In this document: positions 55,340 to 64,000 of the stretch, one piece after another | Layout: the number at the start of each line of letters is the position of its first letter | How positions within the stretch are numbered: position 1 is the first letter of the stretch | Assembly: GCF_030867095.1 (NCBI RefSeq) | Contig: NC_081830.1 | Span: forward strand, 34,827,832 to 34,891,831 | Reading direction: 5' to 3' | Length of the DNA: 64,000 nt | Origin: Alligator mississippiensis | Lineage: Eukaryota > Chordata > Crocodylia > Alligatoridae | Notes under the pieces: generated by a model | The model's database searches: none | Seen by the model: the letters and a program-made list of their open reading frames with translations, nothing else | What the model was told of the DNA's origin: nothing | Made by a program: the position numbers and the translations under genes

Positions 55340-56605
55340 CAGGGAGAGCAGACAGATGAGATATACCTTGACTTTAGCAAGGCTTTTGATATTGTCTCCC
55401 ACAACATTCTTGTAAGCAAGCTAAGGAAGTACAGGTTGGATGCATGGACTGTAAGGTGAATAGAAAACTAGCCTGATTGTTGGGATCAAAGAGTAGTAAT
55501 CAATGGCTCAATGTTTAGTTGGCATCTGGTATCCAGTGGAGTGCCGTATGGGTAGGTCCTGAGGCTGGTTTGTTCAACATCTTCATCAATGACCTAGAAG
55601 ATGGGATGCAGTGCACCCTCAGCAATTTTGCAGATGACAGCAAGCTGCATGGAGTAGTAGATATGCTGGAGAGCAAGGCTACGATTCAGAGAGACCTTGA
55701 CAAATTGGAGGACTAGAGAAAAGAAATCTCATGAGCTTCAGTGGGCATGTCTACACATTCATTAATATGCTGTAATTATGGTGCATTAAGTTTAGTTCCT
55801 GTAATAACAGGTACTAACTTAATGTGCCATAATTGGTACTACTGTGCATTAGCACAGATTAACATTTTTTGTGACACTCAATGCACATTAGACTCAGTGT
55901 ACTGTGCATTAGAAGATTAATACATTTTTTCATGACGTGCTGGTGCACAATAGAATTAAAACAATCCCATGCACCAGTACAGTTTGGGGACTGCCTGGCT
56001 AAGCAGCAGCTCTGCACAAAAGAAGCTGGGAGTGATAGTGGACAATTAGGTGAATATGATTCAACAGTATGCATTGGTTGCAAAGAAGGGTAACAGCATA
56101 CTGAACTGCATTACTAGGAGCATTACCAGAGGATGAAGGGAAGTGATTCCTGTCTTCTCAGCACTGGTGGGACCACATCTGGAGTACAGAGCCAGAAGTC
56201 CAGTATTCAGCCTCCCAGTACAGAAAGTATGTAGACAAACTGTTGAGAACCCAGCAGAGGGCAACAAAAATGGTTATGTGGCTGGAGCACATGATTTATG
56301 AAGAGAGGCTGAGGAAACTGTTTTTTTTCCAATCTGGAGCAAAGAAGACTGAAGCGGAATTTAATAGCAGCCCTCAAATACTTAAAAGTTGGTTCCGAAG
56401 AGGATGGAGCTGGACTGTTCTCAGTGGTGGCAGAAGGCAGAACAAAAAGCAATGGTCTCAAGTTTCAGCAAAGGAAGTTTAGGTATAACTATAAGGAAAA
56501 ACTTGGCTGCAGTGATATAGTTGGGGATGGTACTGCTCTGAGAAAAGGGTTGGATGAGAGGACCTCCTGATATCCCTTCCAACCCTAATATTTGATGATT
56601 CTATG
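55340..56605 (+). mobile_element. CR1 LINE fragment with a MITE insertion
   Basis: RT remnants LDFSKAFDIVSHNILVSKLR (about 55367-55425), LFNIFINDLEDGMQCTLSNF and FADDSKLHGV (55573-55660), later QFSxPVQ-like C-terminal sequence and a 3' end AATATTTGATGATTCTATGA. Interrupted at about 55741-55958. Confidence 0.9.
55741..55958. mobile_element. MITE-like insertion in CR1
   Basis: Starts GTGGGCATGTCTACACATTC and carries repeated GTGCATTA / TAATGTGC words; the CR1 resumes at about AATCCCATGCACCAGTACAG. No coding capacity; the right end is not sharply defined. Confidence 0.5.
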
Positions 56606-57364
56606 ATCTAAAGGAAGACAGACAATGAAGGTGAATACAGAGATTTGCAAACAATAGAAATAAAGAGTCAGACTGAATATTAGCTTCAGAGAACAGGAAT
56701 ACCCTGAGAAGGATTATTTTTCACTGACTGGGTGACCACAGTGCAACTCATGACTAGCTCTGAATAGCAAACTACAGTAATAGAAACAGTTCTCTTACCC
56801 CTGATGGCTGCACAAGTGATCTCACTGTAGGCCTAGGATCCCCCTCTGGATCCCCCTCTTATTCCTAACATAGCTAACACCAGAGGGGGTAGCAGAATAA
56901 TTCCTGAACTTAAGTGAACAAATATTGTACCTTCTAGGTTTTTGCATGTGCACATTCAGAAGAACAAGGTGTTCTAAACCTTTCAGATTCAAAGCATACC
57001 TGAGTCAGCCAGATCTTTCCTGTATAGGAAAAAAAGATGATTCTGGTGGAGGAAGTCTATTGTGAGGAAACTTTCCACTCTGTTCCATTCAAATGGAGAG
57101 AGCCTTTTTATCTCAGCCCTCTTTTGAAACACCCCCCTACCAACAGCAAAGGAAATTTTCCACTTAGCTAATGATCCCTCTGGGGAAGAATCCTTAAACC
57201 ACCAAAGAATTAGTGTAGAAAATAATTCTATGGCTCCAATGTTGAAAGGAAACTCAACAACATTACAGAAAGAGAACTGGCTAAAACAGAGAAAAGTTAA
57301 GAATGATTTTGCAAACATGTTTTCACTTGCAAGAACCACTCAGTTCTTGTTGTGTGTTTCATTT
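56606..57364. other. Intergenic, nothing recognised
   Basis: No gene features seen. Confidence 0.45.
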
Positions 57365-57705
57365 ATTGTACAGGGCGGTTTTTTGGGGGGTGTTTGTTTT
57401 TATTTTTTGGTGAGAGATTGGGAAACACTCCACGAGAGAGCAGTTGAGATTTATAGAAGCATTGATATTCTTGGAGATCTTCATACCTAATGTTAATGAA
57501 AGTTAGCTGAGTGCAGAAACCCCACAGGCCTCTTTGGAAACACCAGACAAATGTATGAAGGTCAGTTTGTATAGTAAAAAAGGGAGGCAGAAGCACCTTA
57601 TGAGAACTACCATATTTACCTGAATCCAAGATGACTTTGAATTTAAGATAACCCCCCAATAATTAAATTCTATACATGGAAAACTACAATTTTGGTATAA
57701 TTTTC
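57365..57705 (+). repeat. Dispersed repeat, copy 2
   Basis: Partner of 46990-47390. Contains the RDWETLHERAVEIYR frame after a T-rich tract and the ACCATATTTACCTGAATCCA motif. Roughly 75% alike by eye. Confidence 0.7.
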
Positions 57706-59264
57706 CATGTACACGTTTCCCACGCTTTATGCAAGTTCTGTATGTGCAAATTCACTTTTATTAGATGACCCTTTTTATACCAAAAGTTCATTATACGTGA
57801 GGTAAATTCACTTTGATGCGATTGGTGTGGTGGAAGCCCACAGTCAGCTGCTTTGTCTGGTGCATTGTGGGAGTGACATGTACCCAAATGTAGTCTCCTG
57901 TATGGATCTGGGCTTTTTGCTCATTGTCTGCGACACGTGTTTCTACAGTTGCCACCCCCGTTATGGTAACATTCACCATCACCCTGTGCTTCTGTGCACA
58001 GTCTGCTTTTGGTAAGTACCAAAATTGTCTTGTAAAACTGGTAGAAATGGGTCTTGGGATCAGTACAGTTGAGGTCTTGGAACATATCCCTATTTGTTAC
58101 ATTATAAAGTGGGTTCCCTTTATGCAAATTTGAGTTATGCGCCATTTTTCAGGAACCATATATACAGCATAAAGAGAGGGAAACCTGTATATAATATTAT
58201 TATTATTGGAGGGTCATTATAAATCCATTCCCTTCCCCCTCCTATGGCAGGGAAAGCAGCATGGGGTTGTGGGGGAAGAGATGCCGCTGCCCCTGTCCCT
58301 CTGCCTGCCCCTATGCTGTTCCCCTGTGCTTGGATGACATATCAGAAACACCTCAAAGCTTTGGAACATTACCATCAGTGATATCTTCTGAAAGTCCTCA
58401 TAACAATGAAAAGGACAGAAGAATGAACAAGGTTCTGGCTCAAGCAAACACTACCAGCACTGAGGCTGGGTCTATATACCATCAGCTTCATGGGAAAGGA
58501 TGCCTACCAACCAGTTCCCAAAATAGGTCTTATATTCCCAGCTCACTAATGGTCACTGCTGCAGACATGGGGAAAGGAAGAGATTCACAGATACCTTGAA
58601 AGCTAGACTGAAGAAATGCAGTGTTAGCATCGGTATCTGGAAGACTTAACCAATGAATCATTCCCAATGGCACCGTGATGTACTTGCTTTGCTATGAAGG
58701 TGGATAGATAAAAGAGAGAAAGAGAAATAGCTGTGATGTGACAACACCAGGATTTTCTCTTTCATCCCAGAACTATTTTCTATATCTGCAAATGAACATG
58801 GAGGTGTCCTCAGTCATCTGTAGACTGACTGATTACTTCCCTATTTATTGGAAGACTGTTGTCCTTATATTGAAAGTCTGCCATTGCTACTGACAACTGC
58901 ATAGCTTGGGGCTTTGAGTACTGTCATCAGATTTGGACATTAATTTAGGGCTGTAAAAGTCCATATTGGTACATTCAGCCAGATCAAAATGAGGCCTTTT
59001 GTGCCTAAAATATGATTTGGGCTGAATGCAGGTGTCCAAGTCCAAAACAACAACCATGAAAAAAACATACTCAGATGCTCCCTAATTTAAACTGCAAAAG
59101 CACTTCACTCTTTAAAGTTCTGTGGGTATCTGTGGTAACACTTTATTTTGTCTTGGTTGTCTAAGTTGTCATTTTTAGATCATCTTTCATGTATTTGGGA
59201 CATTAATGCAACCTAAGGAATATCATTTCTAAGTCTTCTACCATGAACACATGGATGACTATAT
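57706..59264. other. Intergenic, possible DNA-transposon relics
   Basis: 57760-57820 (ACGTGAGGTAAATTCACTTT) and 58105-58185 (TTATGCAAATTTGAGTTATG, AACCATATATACAGCATAAA) are suggestive of a Tigger-like relic's ends but do not pair convincingly. No gene seen. Confidence 0.35.
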
Positions 59265-59283
59265 AGTCCTGGAGCCTGGGGAT

Positions 59284-59516
59284 GCACAGACTAGACATCA
59301 GGAGGTGCTACTTCACTGTCAGGGCGGCTAGGATCTGGAATCAACTTCCAAGTGAAGTGGTGCTGGCTCCTACCTTGGGGGTCTTTAAGAGGAGGTTAGA
59401 CAAACACCTCGTTGGGGTCATTTGACCCCAGTACTTTTTCCTGCCATGGCAGGAGGTTGGACTTGATGATCTGCTCAGGTCCCTTCTGGCCCTACCAACT
59501 ATGAAACTATGAAACA
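59284..59516 (+). mobile_element. CR1 LINE 3' tail
   Basis: AGACATCAGGAGGTGCTACT through TTCCTGCCATGGCAGGAGGT to ACCAACTATGAAACTATGAA. Closely alike to the arm-borne tail at 740-968, so of the same CR1 subfamily. Confidence 0.92.
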
Positions 59517-59636
59517 GTAGCAACAATAATGTGTATGTACACCTCATGCGGTTGCAGTTACTAAGCACTGACATTTGGAATTTTAAATTACCATTAAAAG
59601 TGCACCTAGAGAAGGAATTCCTTCTGCCTTACCCGC

Positions 59637-60077
59637 ACTAAAACTTTGGGAGGAGGAAGGAGAGCATGGAGACATAGGAGAAGAGTATGGTGGTGAAGGG
59701 GAGAAGTGCAATATTACCAGAACAAAGTTGAAAAGGATCTGGTTCAGGTGGGTGCTGACTCAGTCCAGGTTGAGCCAGGACTTGATGCTACAGAGGAAGT
59801 AGAGGACAGAGTTGGGCCCACAGAAATGTAGGCAGAAAGCCATGACTGAATGCATCAGGGTGTAGTAGCTGCTCACAGCAGGTGGGCCCAATGGCTCATC
59901 ACTTGTGTGTAGGTTACAGATGGCCACATAACAATCGTGGGCTAAGGCAGCCGACAGTATTGGTTCACTGCTTCCTAGGAAATGGAAGAAATACAGCCTG
60001 GCCAGGCAACCAGGGAAGGAGATAGCTTGGTGCCCTGAAAGAAAATCAGACAGCATCTTGGAAACAGTGAGCACTTT
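59637..60077 (-). pseudogene. OR12D-like receptor pseudogene, partial
   Basis: The minus strand reads SKMLSDFLSGHQAISFPGCL, LYFFHFLGSSEPILSAALAH, DCYVAICNL, YTLMHSVMAFCLHFCGPNSV and CSIKSWLNLD, equivalent to TM2 end through loop 2 of the intact OR12D-like genes. The DRY motif is changed to HDCY, about nine codons are altered or lost after AICNL, a stop follows LNLD, and a frame-shifted remnant of TM5 continues to about 59637. The N-terminus through TM2 and TM6-TM7 are missing. Confidence 0.9.
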
Positions 60078-61739
60078 TCCCCTGAGTAATAGATTTGAGT
60101 GAAATCAGCCACTCAAGAAAGGTTTCTCTCACTGTAGTTGCATTCCATAGCCACAATAGACCAAACTTTTGCAGAAGTAAAATGTGTGTGTGGTTTCCAA
60201 TGAGGCTGGGATAGGCTAGCTATAGATGGTTAATGGAGAATGGGAGAGAAAAAATCATGGACCCAAATTTAACTTCATGGACACAAAAATCACGGACACA
60301 GATTATTCCAACTTTCACAGGGGAAATGATAGAGGGAAACTTATTTGTAAGATACAGGTTCTGCTACTACTTCTGGTCAGTAATTAAACCTTGATTATTG
60401 AAGGTTTTTATTTTTATCATTCTTATTATCAAAATCATCATCACCATTCCATTTGCACAGGTGGGAACAATATGGTTATTTCAGCAAATCTTACAGGTAT
60501 TAGTTCATCAATTTCCATAAAGAACACCCAACATGTGATGGACTGAATTTTTCAGGTCAAAATCTATTCTATTTGGCACACAAATAGAGTTAAGCTCCTA
60601 AATGTAGTTCTAGTCCTTCTTTCTTGTTCCCTGAAAAAAGAACCAGGTACTAGCCTGAATCCTGTTGCTCATAGTGAGACAGAAACTTATATCTGCACTT
60701 TTCTCCACTTTTCCCAATGACTATATATATTAAGCAAAAAGGGTCAGTGGCTCAGTTTCCAAAGTAGTGTCCTAGAAGGCAGAAGGTAATGCCTGGCATT
60801 AACTTGTTAGAAACACATTAGAAGCCTTTGGCATAGGTGCCCCCATTTTGTATACATCCAATAATATATCAAGATCAGAACTGCACATTTTTGCTGTAAC
60901 TCTTTTATAAAATAATATGCAATAGGCAAGGAATTTTTAGATTTTTGCATAATTTCTGCACTATCAAGGCTATGACATCACTCTTACACTACTTATTAAA
61001 TAATAGAATTTCTGAGTTAAGGTTCAAACTTGTGGATGAAAACAGGAAGTCCTAAAAGCCTATTTCTGGATGACCACAATGTGAACCTTTGCAGACAATT
61101 AGCTTGCTCAGTAAAGGAAAGAAATCAATAAACATGTCCATCTGTCATTGTAATAGATGTATTTCTACTAGGTTTTATAGGCTGCAAAATACAGAGTGGA
61201 ACAAAGGAGTGTTACAAAGAAGTTTCAGTGGAAAAAAAGAAGTGTGAATATGCCCAATTAAAGTGTGGATAGATGCACAACATTAATGACTAGAAATCTG
61301 ATTGTTAACCTGGGGAATTTTGAGAATAAAGGACCTGAGTTGTGGGAAACTGAACAACAAGTAAGAACTCAGAGGTCCTGGGGTCTGGCCTATACCCATT
61401 CTGTCATTTTTTTACTTCCTTTGCCTAAACTGAATGCTAGTTAAACTCGTGTTTAGATTTCTGATAAAGTGATTTTCATGAAAAGAGACAGGTGTGTTCC
61501 AACTATATTCCAGGATCCTCTCCAACAAAGTAAGTTCCCCATCTCTTAATTTGTGGGATAGAAGACTTCCATTCAGTGGTATAGAGGTGAGAATGATATA
61601 CTTAGAAAGTCAAAGGCTTGAAGGTTCACGTCTCCTTGCAGTGAGATGATTCTAAAACCTCTTTGTTTTTCCAGGCAAGTGGCATAAGCATTCTGGTATT
61701 GGGCTAAAACAGGGCCATCCAACTTCTAAATGGCCTATG
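60078..61739. other. Intergenic, nothing recognised
   Basis: AT-rich sequence without gene features. Confidence 0.45.
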
Positions 61740-61883
61740 ACATAACAGTCATAGGCCATGACAGCCAGAAGGATGCCTCCACTGCTGCGGAAGAAATGGA
61801 AGAACTGGAACTGGGCCAAGCAGCCAATGAAAGAGATGCTCTGGAGCTCGATGAAGAAGCCAGCCAGCATCTTTGGCACAGTG
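61740..61883 (-). pseudogene. OR12D-like pseudogene, part 2 (TM2 end to TM3)
   Basis: The minus strand reads [30 protein letters not shown] and [16 protein letters not shown], then similarity ends. It continues the gene begun at 63804-63591; a CR1 copy lies between. The DRY motif is changed to DCY and the whole second half of the receptor is absent. Confidence 0.9.
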
Positions 61884-63590
61884 TCTGAGCTCTTCAATCA
61901 GTGCCTCTGTATTCTTGAACTTGGATCTAGACAAATCTCCCAAATGCATTACTGGCAGAAGCAGGAGAAACACCTGCCTACCAACTGTCAGCACAGGCCT
62001 AGTAAAGAGACACTTGGAGGGGCTGGATGTGTTTAAATCAGTGGGATCGGATGAGCTCCACCCAAGGGTGCTGAAAAAATTAGCCAGTATCATAGCAGAG
62101 CCACTGGCATGACTGTTTGAGCACTTGTGGTGCTCAGGTGAGATCTCTGAGGACTGGAAAAGGGCCAATGTGTTTCCTATTTTCAAGAAGGGGAGGAAGG
62201 AAGATCCAAGTAACTATAGACCAGTTAGTCTCACCTCTATCCTGGGGAAAACCCTTGAAAAAATTATCAAGTATCACATTTGTAGGGATGCAAAGGGTCA
62301 TACAATGCTGAAAGGCAACCAGCACGGGTTCATTGCAGGTAGATCCTGCCTGACTAACCTTGTTTCTTTCTTTGATCAGGTCACTAAAAGCTTAGATGCA
62401 GGTGTCAAGGTAGATCTCATTTACTTGGACCTTAAGAAGGCCTTCGACACAATTTCCAGTCCTATTCTTATAAGCAATTTGAATGGCTGTGTCATAAATG
62501 ATTACACAATAATGTGGGTGGCAAATTGGCTTAGGGGTCACACCCAGAGAGTGGTGGTGGATGGGTAGGTATCAACCTTGAAAGATGTGGGCAGTGAGGT
62601 CCCCCAAGGCTCAGTCCTTGGGCTGGTACTTTTCAATGTCTTCATCAGTGACCTGGATGAGGGCATGGAAAGCACTCTATTCAAGACACAGATAACACCA
62701 AACTATGGGGTGAAGCAAACACGCTGATGGGAAGAAACCAGATCCAGGCAGACAGGTTAGTGAAGTAGGCAGAGAACAATAGGATGCAGTTCAAGAAGGA
62801 CAAGTGCAAGGTGAGGCACCTAGGGAGAGGGAATCACCAGCATACCTATAGGCTGGGGAATGACTTTCTCAGCAGCACAGTGGCAGAAAGAGATCTCAGA
62901 GTCATTGTTGACTCCAAGATGAATATGAGTCGTCAATGTGACAAAGCAATTAGCAGAGCTAACCGCACTTTGTCATGCATTAGTACGCGCATCATGAACA
63001 GGTCCAGGGAGGTGATGCTCCCCCTCTATGCAGCACTGGCCAGGCCACAGCTAGAGTACTGTGTCCAATTCTGGGCACCGTAATTCAAGAAGGATTTGTG
63101 GACAACCTTGAGAGGGTCCAGAGGAGGGCCACTCATATAGTTAGAGGCCTGCAGGGAAGGGCTTATGAGGAAAGGCTGAGAGACCTGGAACTTTTCAGGC
63201 TCTGCAAGAGAAGGCTGAGAGGGGGTCTTGTGGCAGTATACAACTTCACTGTGGTGGGGGGTGGGGGGCAGCAGGGAACAAGAGATGCTCTGTTCACTAG
63301 AGCACCCCTTGGAATAACCAGCAACAATGGCCACAACCTGATAGAGAGTAGGGTTACCTTGGACATCAATCAGAACTTCTTCACAATAAAGGTTGGCAGA
63401 ATCTGGAACAGGCTTCCGAGGGAGGTGATGTTCTCCCCTACACTGGGGGGTCTTCAAGAGGAGACTGGACAAGCACCTGGCTGTGGTCACATGACCCCAG
63501 CACTTCTTTCTGCCACTGGTAGGGGGTCAGACTTGATGATCCTTTGAGGTCCCTTCTGACCCTAGCATCTGTGAATGTATGATTCTATGG
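61884..63590 (+). mobile_element. CR1 LINE inserted in an OR gene
   Basis: 5'-truncated CR1 of 1.7 kb. Linker and RT: HPRVLKKLASIIAEPLA, VFPIFKKGRKEDPSNYRPVS (62160-62220), GFIAGRSCLTNLVSFFDQVT, YLDLKKAFDTISSPILISNL; later RDLRVIVDSKMNMSRQC and YCVQFWAP; tail CTAGCATCTGTGAATGTATG. It has several stops and frame changes. It is in opposite orientation to the receptor it splits; no target duplication is seen, which is normal for CR1. Confidence 0.95.
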
Positions 63591-63804
63591 AGACGAGCGT
63601 ATCCAGACAGCAGAGGTTGGCAAGGAAGAAGTACATTGGAATGTGAAATTGGGACTCAGTAAGCACAATGGCTATGATGGCACTGTTCCCCAGCATGGTG
63701 ATCATGTAGATTATCAGGAAGGGAATGAAAAGGAAATGCTGCAGCCTCTGGATATTGGTCAGACCCAAGAGGAGAAACTCATTCACTTCTGTTTTGTTCT
63801 TCAT
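63591..63804 (-). pseudogene. OR12D-like pseudogene, part 1 (N-terminus to TM2)
   Basis: The start codon ends at 63804 and the frame reads MKNKTEVNEFLLLGL, LGNSAIIAIVLTE, HIPMYFFLANLCCLDTL up to the CR1 junction at 63590. N-glycosylation site NKT at 3-5. HIPMYFFL replaces the usual HTPMYFFL. Up to the insertion the frame has no stop, so the CR1 may have been the first disabling event. Confidence 0.9.
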
Positions 63805-64000
63805 TCCCCAAGTGGGGAAAGGAAACAAACAGGCTAAATGTTGACTAGAAAGTATCATGACATGCTCTTGCCTTAAATGCCAGCACTTTTCAGCTTGTGT
63901 GTTATGACCCTCAAGTGGGCCAAGGACAGTATTGTCAGGTAGTCTCTGGATACAGGCGTGCGCCTTTGCTCCCAGTTGGCATTCACCAGTTCCCTCCCGT
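63805..64000. other. Upstream flank at window edge
   Basis: No feature recognised in the last 196 bp. Confidence 0.4.

Noticed and set aside
1-64000. tRNA, rRNA or other structured RNA genes
   Set aside because: No A/B-box pair with cloverleaf potential or rRNA-like segment was noticed by eye; a covariance-model scan was not possible.

Overview
The window looks like nuclear DNA of a non-avian reptile, most likely a crocodilian (a turtle is the main alternative). The reasons are single-exon class II olfactory receptor (OR) genes, dense CR1 LINEs ending in short repeats such as CTATGAATCTATGAA, hAT-type non-autonomous DNA transposons, LTR fossils, and no sign of bacterial-type gene packing. 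The organism call is inference; no species-specific marker is visible.

Layout. (1) 1-5935 and 20938-26146 are the two arms of a large inverted repeat around a spacer of about 15 kb. The left arm runs to the window edge, so its outer limit is unknown. The arms carry the same CR1 pieces in mirror order and the same LTR-like block. The left arm alone holds a solo LTR (1708-2673) whose empty site is visible in the right arm. Arm identity is mosaic, from almost perfect (1-735 and 4000-4320) to about 88-90% (CR1 reverse-transcriptase part and 4320-5935). (2) The spacer holds one intact OR6/OR11-like receptor (8291-9271, minus), a broken, 5'-truncated paralogue (20152-20785), a GC-rich block of direct plus inverted repeats (14366-15320) and old CR1 and hAT relics. 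(3) 26147-34300 is repeat-rich: two copies of one MITE-like family and a triple nest (CR1 inside a hAT element inside an older CR1). (4) 34311-64000 is an OR12D-like cluster on the minus strand: two intact genes (34311-35252 and 53533-54498), a short relic (42720-42985), a pseudogene (59637-60077) and a gene cut in two by a CR1 insertion (61740-63804). Between them lie CR1 copies, one nearly complete (48140-51147), LTR fossils and a Gypsy-like integrase scrap.

Functionally the only credible protein-coding host genes are the three intact ORs. They are G-protein coupled odorant receptors expected in olfactory sensory neurons, each chosen one at a time. All OR genes and relics here are on the minus strand, as expected from tandem duplication. 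The rest is repeat and unannotated intergenic DNA. Human OR12D genes sit beside OR11A1 in the MHC-linked OR cluster, so an MHC-linked origin of this cluster is plausible but not shown by the sequence itself.
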